A DNA stretch of 64,000 nt from Clostridium rectalis (GTDB lineage Bacteria > Bacillota > Clostridia > Clostridiales > Clostridiaceae). Positions 54,960 through 62,384 of the stretch are shown here, piece by piece (positions within the stretch are counted from its first letter, which is position 1; every line of letters begins with the position of its first letter). Made by a program: the position numbers and the translations under genes. The notes beneath the pieces were generated by a model. That model was not told the DNA's origin, did not search any database, and saw only the letters and a list, made by a program, of their open reading frames with translations. The stretch is from positions 124,001 to 188,000 of the forward strand of contig NZ_UYZZ01000001.1 of the NCBI RefSeq assembly GCF_900626095.1, read 5' to 3'.

Positions 54960-55785
54960 ATGAATAAGTTTATAGTGCATACTTATAAAAACACTGTTAC
55001 TTATTTTTTATTAATAAATTTAATAACTATAATTATTAGTAGTATTTTATTTTTGAAAGGTATCAATATTCGTAATTTATTAATGATCCAATTTATAGAA
55101 ATTTTATTAATTTTTCTGTTAACCTTATTTGTAAAGAAAGTTTTTTAAAAGGAAATACTATAAAATCTATTAAAAATACAGAAGTAGTTTTCAAAGATAT
55201 AGAAAAAGGTATTATAAATGTTATTAATAAATCAAAAAATGTGGAAGAGATAAATAAGATTTCGGAAGATATTATAAATATAACTAAACGAACTAATTTA
55301 CTTGCACTAAATGCATCTATTGAGGCTGCTAGGGCAGGAGAACCAGGAAAAGGATTTACTAGCTTGCGGAATAATCATCTGTTAATGCGGAACATATTAA
55401 AATTATAATAGCTATAATAAGAGAGTCTATAAACGTTTTAAGTAGAGGAGCCAATACATTACTAGAGTATATTAAGTCTAATATTAATAAAGATTATAAT
55501 GAATTTTTAAGTATCTGTGAAGAGTATAACGTGGATATAGAAAATATAAGTAATACTATGGTTGAAATCAGTAATACAAAAAAAGAACTTACTTTTTCTA
55601 TTGGAGAAATAAATAAAGTAAAAGAAAATGTAACATTATCTATAGGAAAAGCTTAAAATGATATAACGGAAATGTCTTTTGATATATTAGATGCTGTAGA
55701 TAAAATATATATAATTAAAGAAAATACCAATAATATTAAAGCTACAGAAAAATTAGATAATTCCATGGAAAAGTTTAAAACATAA
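54960..55785 (+). pseudogene. Decayed methyl-accepting chemotaxis protein
   Basis: The frame opens at ATG 54960, one base after feoA, and gives two membrane helices ([37 protein letters not shown]) before a stop at 55146. The following sequence encodes a chemoreceptor signalling region: [20 protein letters not shown] is the conserved hairpin tip (about 55292-55350). The frame then breaks ([11 protein letters not shown]...) and stops. Later fragments of coiled coil run to KLDNSMEKFKT and a stop at 55785. Several stops, frameshifts and the missing HAMP/linker show it is nonfunctional. Confidence 0.8.
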
Positions 55786-55787
55786 TG

Positions 55788-55826
55788 ATTCCGTCTAGAT
55801 AGTTAGACGGAATTAATATTTTTTTG
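55788..55826. terminator. Bidirectional terminator
   Basis: ATTCCGTCTA (55788-55797) pairs perfectly with TAGACGGAAT (55804-55813), followed by TTTTTTT on the plus strand. Its right arm touches the stop codon of the VanW gene. Confidence 0.85.
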
Positions 55827-57156
55827 TACCCTTTATTATAATTTCATCTGAGCATTTATAAGTATCATTTGAAATAAGCTCCTTAGAAATTAGTTTATTA
55901 TTTTTATAACCTATTAAGTAAACTTTAACTTTTAAACCTTGTACAGGGGATTGTACTTTTCTACACATATCATAAGGTAAGTTTTTATCATATTTGTATA
56001 TTGTTTTAGGAGGTTTTTTTTCATAGACTTCATTTTTTAAAGTATATTTTATTTTATTTAAAGAAGAATTAGAGTAAATGTTAAAAGTTAATTTATTATT
56101 TTTTATATAACCCTCTATATAAATAGGAAAATTTAAAGTGTTTTTAAATTTATAATCAATTTCCTTTCCGGATACTGTGGCATCAAATCCTGGTTGGATG
56201 TAAGATGTAGTTAATGAATGGTTACTTCGTTCTAAAGACTTTATATTAAGTCTTATTATTGAATTATATAGTGTTGACGATACTTGACAGAGTCCCCCTC
56301 CAATACCTTTTGAAAGTTTATTGTTTATAATTATGGGGGCTTCTTTAAAACCTCTTTTTTCTGTTGTTTCTCCAACTGTATTATAGAAACTAAATGTATC
56401 TCCGGGCATTAATATTTTTCCATTAATTTTTGATGTGGCTAAAATTATATTAGTAATTCTTTCTTGAGAGGAAGAACCTAGATTAGTAGAAAAGGAAGAC
56501 ACTGTGGTATTAATTTTTGAAAGTTCATTTTTAGTTATGGATGGATTAAGTGTTTTTATTTGTGCATTTATTTTAACTTTATTCTGTCTAGCATGGGTTG
56601 ACACTCTTGTTTTTATATCTTGAATCAGTTGTTTTTTATCAAGTTTTTTCCCAAATACATCATCTATAATGATGAGTTTACCTGGTGAAATTGACTTTAT
56701 TGAAGCATTTATGGCTTGTTTATTTATATCTTTTTCTATTTTATTTACTAAATTTATTATTGGTTTATTATCATATCTGAATTCTACAGGAAAATTTTTT
56801 GAAGGTGATTTTATTAAAGTTCTAATTTTATTTAAAAGTGTTGAGTCTTTTCCATATAAGAAAGCTTTATTTACTGTAGATTCTAGATTATACTGAGGAT
56901 TAAGCTTTGATAATTCAATTTCATATATTTTTTTATCAGCGTTTATTAAGAATATAGCATGACTATTATACTTCAAGTTTTCTTTTAATAATTTAATTCC
57001 GTCATCTTTGGTTTTACCAGATACATCTATACCATTAATAGAAACATTAGGATAAAATACATTACTCCATTTATTTAAATAAAAATAAGCCAAAATACAA
57101 GATAAAGTTAAAATAAATATTATTACCATGAAAATTAAGGTGTTGTTTCTTTTCAT
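55813..57156 (-). CDS. VanW-family cell-surface protein
   Basis: 447 residues; AAGGGATG upstream of ATG 57156. One N-terminal membrane anchor (residues ~7-27) and the rest outside. A PG-binding-4-like region (~70-190) precedes the VanW domain, whose markers are LMPGDTFSFYNTVGETTEKR and GIGGGLCQVSSTLYN, then HSLTTSYIQPGFDATVS. The C-terminal ~90 residues resemble a G5-like extension. The VanW family is cell-wall associated with no firm activity; in clostridia it is common outside vancomycin loci. Confidence 0.9.
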   Translation of the reverse strand: MKRNNTLIFMVIIFILTLSCILAYFYLNKWSNVFYPNVSINGIDVSGKTKDDGIKLLKENLKYNSHAIFLINADKKIYEIELSKLNPQYNLESTVNKAFLYGKDSTLLNKIRTLIKSPSKNFPVEFRYDNKPIINLVNKIEKDINKQAINASIKSISPGKLIIIDDVFGKKLDKKQLIQDIKTRVSTHARQNKVKINAQIKTLNPSITKNELSKINTTVSSFSTNLGSSSQERITNIILATSKINGKILMPGDTFSFYNTVGETTEKRGFKEAPIIINNKLSKGIGGGLCQVSSTLYNSIIRLNIKSLERSNHSLTTSYIQPGFDATVSGKEIDYKFKNTLNFPIYIEGYIKNNKLTFNIYSNSSLNKIKYTLKNEVYEKKPPKTIYKYDKNLPYDMCRKVQSPVQGLKVKVYLIGYKNNKLISKELISNDTYKCSDEIIIKGTKKY

Positions 57157-57175
57157 ATAATCATCCCTTTATATA

Positions 57176-57210
57176 TTAAAATAACAAATATCATTATATT
57201 GTTATTTTAA
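57176..57210 (-). terminator. Possible weak terminator between FUSC-like and VanW genes
   Basis: TTAAAATAACAA (57176-57187) and TTGTTATTTTAA (57199-57210) are exact complements with an 11-base loop; an AT-only stem without a clear T run beyond it. Confidence 0.45.
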
Positions 57211-57285
57211 ACATATAAACTCTAATTATTATGGTGGTTTAATGGTATAGCTTCATTAATAAACATTATTTGGAAATTTTTAAAT

Positions 57286-57777
57286 TTATTTGGATTCACT
57301 TTTACAATTAGATTTAGTATATATTTTTGAATTTAAAATATAATCTGTGATTTTATCTACTAAAGCAGCTATAATTATACCTATAAAGGTGTTGATTATT
57401 CTATCTATAGCATACTCTTGAGAAGGAACACCTTTAAGATTTGTCATGATAGCAACAAAAACTATGCAACTTATAACAATGGAACTAGGATGTTTAAATA
57501 ATCTACAAAGATATACTATAATTATAATACCTATACCACAATAGATAGCTGTATCTTTAAGAAAGAGATAGAATATAAGTCCCATTAAAGCTCCAATACA
57601 CGTACCGAAAAATCTGTTTTTACCTGCTACACAAGTAGAGGAAACAGATTCTTTCATGCAAGATATAGCAGCTATACATGCATAGAAAGGATACTCTCTA
57701 TGAAGTATATTAAATAAAACAATACATAAAGATACAGAAATAGCTACCTTGATACTATATGAATCTATCCTTTGCAT
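57286..57777 (-). CDS. Aromatic-acid-exporter (ArAE/DUF939)-like membrane protein, N-terminal domain only
   Basis: 163 residues; GGGGGGA precedes ATG 57777. Five to six hydrophobic segments, with AAISCMKESVSSTCVAGKNR and INTFIGIIIAALVDKI typical of the ArAE_1 module. Full-length relatives of about 330 residues carry a soluble C-terminal half; it is absent here, but stand-alone 160-residue versions are common in Firmicutes. The substrate is unknown. Confidence 0.8.
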   Translation of the reverse strand: MQRIDSYSIKVAISVSLCIVLFNILHREYPFYACIAAISCMKESVSSTCVAGKNRFFGTCIGALMGLIFYLFLKDTAIYCGIGIIIIVYLCRLFKHPSSIVISCIVFVAIMTNLKGVPSQEYAIDRIINTFIGIIIAALVDKITDYILNSKIYTKSNCKSESK

Positions 57778-58177
57778 GTAAAAATCCCCCCGAAGTATTT
57801 GTATTTATTATGCAATATTATTTTATCATAAAATATCATTTATTGTCTTATGATTATGTTACATATGTATTAACTTCATAATTATTAAGGCATAATATTA
57901 ATATTAGGGGACAAGTTTAATTATGTATTATTTTATTATATAATAAATCATAATGAGTTATTTAATCAAGTTGAATTTTACGGAGATAATATAAAATATT
58001 TACTTTAAATAATAAAATTAGATATAATAAAATTTTAGTATAAAGAATATTGTAATTACTATATAAATAATAATTTAATATGAATATAAATATATATAAA
58101 GTTTAATATAAATAAAAAACTTTAGTATGAAAAATTATTTCATTAGTTGTAAACTTAATTATTAGGGGAGGATTAGG
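57778..58177 (+). other. Intergenic region, nothing recognised
   Basis: About 400 extremely AT-rich bases between divergent genes. It should hold promoters for both; only a GGGGAGG ribosome site for the next gene is clear. Confidence 0.5.
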
Positions 58178-58921
58178 ATGCTTGAAGAAAAGCTTATAGA
58201 CATTATTAATACTTTAGATATATGTAACCTAGAGAAATCTAAAGAAGAACTAAAAAAATATATGTATTTACATCTATTGTCCTTAGATGATAAAGATGAT
58301 TTATCTTGTGAAGAATTAGAAAGAATTTATTATATTATTTATGAAAGAAAAAGATTTAAATCGGAGAATAAAATAGGCACAGAGTTATTGCTTTTAGAGA
58401 AGTTTAAGAAAGCTTTTAATAGTTTTATATATGATTTAGTGGAAAGGGATTATTTATGGGATGCTATTGAGCTTACATCTAGTGTTTTAAAAGATACTGG
58501 AGGAATTTCGAGAAATATAAAACTTTTAGTTGAAAATAATAAACAGCAGGAATATTTATATTCTGAAATTTATCTTGAGGATTTAAAAAGAGAGTTTTAT
58601 ATTAATATAAGAAGGAAGGTATTATATAGTATATTTTCAGAAATGAATTTAGTTATGGGACTTATTTATTCTATTAGATTTGATATAGAAGAAAAATGTC
58701 AAGAACATGGGAGAATAGTATTATCTTTTTTAAAGGATTATAAAACAGAAAAAATTAAAAGTTTACACGAATTTAATAATGAGGCTCATACAAAAGAGGT
58801 AAAGAAGCTATTAAGTGAAGAATATTCATTAGAGCTTCAAAGAAGGATGTATCTGTGGGATAAGTTAACTATAGAATTAAAGGATCATTATTGTCTTGAA
58901 AAATTATATTTTGATGAATAG
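58178..58921 (+). CDS. Hypothetical protein ahead of glcT
   Basis: 247 residues; GGGGAGG ahead of ATG 58178. It is a soluble, acidic, all-helical protein with no signal peptide or membrane segment. Leucine- and glutamate-rich helices (LEKSKEELKKYMYLHLLSLD, KNSF-like turns) suggest a helical-repeat or regulatory fold. No family was recognised. It lies 75 bases before the antiterminator gene on the same strand and could be in the same transcript. Confidence 0.65.
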   Translation: MLEEKLIDIINTLDICNLEKSKEELKKYMYLHLLSLDDKDDLSCEELERIYYIIYERKRFKSENKIGTELLLLEKFKKAFNSFIYDLVERDYLWDAIELTSSVLKDTGGISRNIKLLVENNKQQEYLYSEIYLEDLKREFYINIRRKVLYSIFSEMNLVMGLIYSIRFDIEEKCQEHGRIVLSFLKDYKTEKIKSLHEFNNEAHTKEVKKLLSEEYSLELQRRMYLWDKLTIELKDHYCLEKLYFDE

Positions 58922-58996
58922 TGTTTATTTTCATATAATTTAAAAAAAACATGTTGAAATTTAGTAATAAATATTTTATAATATGAGGAGAGGGAC

Positions 58997-59833
58997 ATGA
59001 TTGATGGATATAAGGTAATAAAGCCATTAAATAATAATGTAGTTGTTACTGAAAGATATAATAAAATATTTATTCTTTCAGGTAAAGGTATAGGATTTGG
59101 AAGAAAAAAAGGAGAAATTATATCGGAACAGGCAACTATAGAGCAAAAATTCATACAAATTGACGAGAAAGAAATAGATAGTTATAAAAATGTACTAGAA
59201 AATATTGATGAAGATATTTTAGCAGTAACAGAAGAGATAATTGATATGGCATCTAATAAACTAGAAGAAGAATTAAATTCTCATATCCATATTGGTTTAG
59301 CAGATCATATAAATTTTGCTTTAAAACGTTTAAAAGAAGGAATAGATATCATTAATCCTTTTTTATATGAAATTAAAACTTTATATAGTGATGAGTATGC
59401 TATTGGGGAGAAAACCTTAGAAATTATAAAGGAAAGGCTAAATGTTCAATTGCCGGAGAGTGAAATCGGTTTTATTGCTCTGCATATATATTCCGCTAAA
59501 ATGAATGTACAGGTGTCAGATAGCCTTAAAATTACTAGAATAGTGAAAGAAGTAATTGAATTTATAAGTGATAGATTAGATATTAAATTAAATGATAAAA
59601 CACTTGAATATTCTAGATTAATATCACATTTAAGATATGCACTATATAGAATAGACCATAATAAAAGCTTGGAGAATATGTTTTTACCCTCTGTAAAAAA
59701 GCAGTTAAAAAAGGAGTTTAAAATATCAAAGGAAGTATGTGAATTTATAGAAAAAAGATTAGAAAAGAAAGTACCAGAAGATGAAGTAGGGTATATTGCA
59801 GTACATATACATAGACTAATAGAATCAAATTGA
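58997..59833 (+). CDS. glcT: GlcT-type transcription antiterminator (BglG family)
   Basis: 278 residues; AGGAGAGGG upstream. The RNA-binding CAT domain (1-60) includes YKVIKPLNNNVVVTERYN and GKGIGFGRKKGE. PRD1 follows with HIGLADHINFALKRL and EIGFIALHIYSAK, and PRD2 with YSRLISHLRYALYRI and VGYIAVHIHRL. The phosphorylatable histidines are all present. It should bind the RAT sequence at 59841 and prevent termination when glucose is taken up, under phosphorylation control by the PTS. Confidence 0.93.
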   Translation: MIDGYKVIKPLNNNVVVTERYNKIFILSGKGIGFGRKKGEIISEQATIEQKFIQIDEKEIDSYKNVLENIDEDILAVTEEIIDMASNKLEEELNSHIHIGLADHINFALKRLKEGIDIINPFLYEIKTLYSDEYAIGEKTLEIIKERLNVQLPESEIGFIALHIYSAKMNVQVSDSLKITRIVKEVIEFISDRLDIKLNDKTLEYSRLISHLRYALYRIDHNKSLENMFLPSVKKQLKKEFKISKEVCEFIEKRLEKKVPEDEVGYIAVHIHRLIESN

Positions 59834-59840
59834 ATAGAAG

Positions 59841-59869
59841 CGTGTTACTGATACGATCAGGCATGAGCT
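59841..59869 (+). promoter_or_regulatory. RAT (ribonucleic antiterminator) site
   Basis: CGTGTTACTGATACGATCAG followed by GCATGAGCT is nearly the same as the Bacillus subtilis ptsG RAT (recalled from memory). It overlaps the first arm of the terminator at 59862-59906, the layout required for GlcT antitermination. Confidence 0.88.
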
Positions 59870-59914
59870 TTATTAAATGCTATTATAGGCATTTTATAAG
59901 CTTATGTCTTTTTA
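59862..59914 (+). terminator. GlcT-controlled leader terminator
   Basis: CATGAGCTTTATTAAATGC pairs, with small mismatches, to GCATTTTATAAGCTTATG (59889-59906), followed by TCTTTTTATTTG. It lies 80 bases ahead of the PTS gene. Confidence 0.85.
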
Positions 59915-59995
59915 TTTGTTTAAATTTAAAAAAAACTAATAATTTTTCAAATTAATATAAAACTAAAGTAAGGAGTAGTAAAGGAGGATATAATT

Positions 59996-61438
59996 ATGGC
60001 TAATAATAAAACATTTAAGGTATTACAAAAAGTTGGGAAAGCCGTTATGACACCTGTATCCGTACTACCTGCAGCAGGTATTTTAGTTGCAGTTGGTAGA
60101 TGGTTAATGCAAAGTAGTGGAATGGTAAATTCTATTGGGCAGGTAATATATAATGGAGGCTTAGCGGTATTTGTAAATTTATCGTTAATATTCGCTGTAG
60201 GAGTAGCTATAGGGTTTACTGGAAATGTTGGCGTAGCAGGTTTAGCTTCAGTGGTAGGTTATGGAGTATTAACTAGTGTACTTAAAGCTATGGGTGGAAT
60301 TTTAAATATTCAAGCTAAGGGCATAGAAAACATTGATATGGGAGTATTTGGAGGAATAATTATAGGTCTTATGGCAGCAAAAATGTATGAAAAATTTCAC
60401 GAAACAAAATTACCTCCATATTTAGGTTTCTTTGCAGGAAAGAGGCTTGTGCCAATTGTAACAGCAGCAATGGCTATATTAATAGGAGTTGTTTTTTCAT
60501 TTATATGGCCTCCCATTCAGACGGGGATAAATTCTTTTGCTAATTTTGCCACAGGGTCACCCTTTGGACCAGCAATATATGCAGCAGGAAAAAGAGCATT
60601 AATTCCTGTAGGATTACACCATGTATTTTATCCGCCATTTCTATATGAATTTGGCAGATTTTTAGATCCAGCAACAGGAGAGATGTTAAGAGGGGAAGCT
60701 GCTAGATTTTTTGCAGGAGATCCTACAGCGGGATACTTTATGGCAAGTGAATTTCCAATAATGTTATTTGGACTTCCAGCAGCAACTTTAGCTATGTATT
60801 TAAGAGCTAAAAAACAAAAAAGAAAAGCTGTGGCAGGTATGATGTTGACAGCGGCTGTAACTTCTATATTAACAGGTATAACAGAACCTATTGAATTCTC
60901 ATTTATATTTTTAGCTCCAATTTTATATGTATTTCATATATTTGGGGCATTTATATCAGGGCTTTTAACTAAATTTTTTAGTATAAGATTGGGATATAGT
61001 TTTTCAGCTAGTTTAATTGATTATATACTAGGTATTTCTAACTCTCAAAATGGATGGAAGTTATTTTTAATAGTAGGACCTATAATAGCAGTATTATATT
61101 TTGTGGTATTTTATTATGCTATAGGAAGGTTTAATTACAAGACTCCAGGAAGAGAAGAGGATTCTGATTTGGAAGAGAATGTAGAAAAAAAATCATTAGA
61201 TAGTTCCTCGAAGGCAGCAAAAGTTTTAAAGGCACTTGGAGGAAAAGAAAATATAGATAGTATAGATGCTTGTATTACTAGACTTAGACTTACAGTAAAT
61301 AATACAGATAAAGTTGATAAAGAACAGTTAAAAAGGTTAGGAGCAGCAGGAACTATGGATGCTGGAGGAGGAAATTTACAAGTAGTATTTGGACCAGAAG
61401 CTGAAATGCTTAAGGATGAGATAAAAAAAATAATGTAG
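59996..61438 (+). CDS. ptsG: PTS glucose-type permease, EIICB
   Basis: 480 residues; AAAGGAGG upstream of ATG 59996. The EIIC domain (1-~375) begins KVGKAVMTPVSVLPAAGILV, has about ten membrane segments and the conserved GLHHVFYPPF substrate-site motif. The EIIB domain (~395-480) carries the phosphocysteine Cys426 in IDACITRLRLTV. The GlcT/RAT leader argues for glucose; N-acetylglucosamine is the main alternative. The IIA domain is separate and encoded next. Confidence 0.92.
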   Translation: MANNKTFKVLQKVGKAVMTPVSVLPAAGILVAVGRWLMQSSGMVNSIGQVIYNGGLAVFVNLSLIFAVGVAIGFTGNVGVAGLASVVGYGVLTSVLKAMGGILNIQAKGIENIDMGVFGGIIIGLMAAKMYEKFHETKLPPYLGFFAGKRLVPIVTAAMAILIGVVFSFIWPPIQTGINSFANFATGSPFGPAIYAAGKRALIPVGLHHVFYPPFLYEFGRFLDPATGEMLRGEAARFFAGDPTAGYFMASEFPIMLFGLPAATLAMYLRAKKQKRKAVAGMMLTAAVTSILTGITEPIEFSFIFLAPILYVFHIFGAFISGLLTKFFSIRLGYSFSASLIDYILGISNSQNGWKLFLIVGPIIAVLYFVVFYYAIGRFNYKTPGREEDSDLEENVEKKSLDSSSKAAKVLKALGGKENIDSIDACITRLRLTVNNTDKVDKEQLKRLGAAGTMDAGGGNLQVVFGPEAEMLKDEIKKIM

Positions 61439-61476
61439 ATAGATATACAAATTATTAATATGAAGGGAGCAATATA

Positions 61477-61956
61477 ATGTTCAAGTTTTTCAAGAAAAAT
61501 AAAGTTGTAAAAATAAAATCACCATTTATAGGAAGTTGTTTTAAAGTAGAGGAGATTCCAGATGAGGTGTTTGCATCAAATATGATGGGATATGGAGTTG
61601 GATTTTCATCTAAGGATGGAGTATTATATTCACCAGTAAATGGAGAGATAGTTCAGGTATTCCCAACTAAACATGCTGTAATTATTAGGTCAGAGGAAGG
61701 ACTTGAAATATTACTTCATATAGGTATAGAAACTGTATCTATGAAAGGAGAAGGATTTGAAACTTTTGTTGGAGCAGGAGATAAGGTTAAAGTTGGAGAT
61801 AAATTAGTATCTTTTAATTTAGATTTAATAAATGAAAAGGCTAAATCAGATTTAAGCCCTATGATAATCACAAATAAGGATATTATAGAAAAGGTAGAAT
61901 TTAATTATGGAGAAGTAGATAAAGAGTCATTAATTGCTGAGGTTTGGTTAAAGTAA
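61477..61956 (+). CDS. crr: PTS glucose-type EIIA
   Basis: 159 residues; GAAGGGAG before ATG 61477. SPVNGEIVQVFPTKHAVIIR and EGLEILLHIGIETVSMKGEG show the active site, with phosphohistidine His81. It passes phosphate from HPr to the EIIB of the preceding protein and can also signal carbon status. It is 38 bases after ptsG. Confidence 0.94.
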   Translation: MFKFFKKNKVVKIKSPFIGSCFKVEEIPDEVFASNMMGYGVGFSSKDGVLYSPVNGEIVQVFPTKHAVIIRSEEGLEILLHIGIETVSMKGEGFETFVGAGDKVKVGDKLVSFNLDLINEKAKSDLSPMIITNKDIIEKVEFNYGEVDKESLIAEVWLK

Positions 61957-61968
61957 TTTAGAAGGATT

Positions 61969-62220
61969 TTGAAACTATAATAAAGAATATATTAATAAAA
62001 AATAAAACTGGTATATATGCTAGGGTAGATATGAAGACAGTAAATAAAGCTTTAAAATTTAAGTTTAGTATAAAAGCAAATAATATAATGCTAAAAGTTT
62101 TGTTGGTTTATGTCTATGTCATGTACAAAAGGAGATGAAATAATCATTAAAAGTGAAGAAAATGATGAAAAAGAGGCTATTAATCAAATAGTAGATTTAA
62201 TAGAAAATCGTATTAAGTGA
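61969..62220 (+). pseudogene. Decayed HPr (ptsH) gene
   Basis: AGAAGGA precedes a TTG at 61969 whose frame stops after three codons. One base off, the sequence reads ETIIKNILIKNKTGIYARV, matching the HPr N-terminus, but the phosphorylation histidine of GIHARP is replaced by Tyr (TAT, 62016-62018) and the following Pro by Val. Later ALKFKFSIKANN matches HPr. Two more frame changes follow, with NAKS and then MSMSCTKGDEIIIKSEENDE, KEAINQIVDLIE to the stop at 62218. Lost start, lost active site and several frameshifts make it dead. Position between crr and ptsI is the classical place for ptsH. Confidence 0.85.
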
Positions 62221-62384
62221 TTCTAAATTTATAATACGTATTTAAGCTACGGCTTCTCTATTTTGTAACTATTCTTATTTAGAGTATGAAAGTTATTATA
62301 ATAAGGTAGTATTCATAGAGAGGATAGAAATGCTTGAAGGAATCCAATAAAAAAACACTGGATAATAAAGAGGGAGGATTTCAA

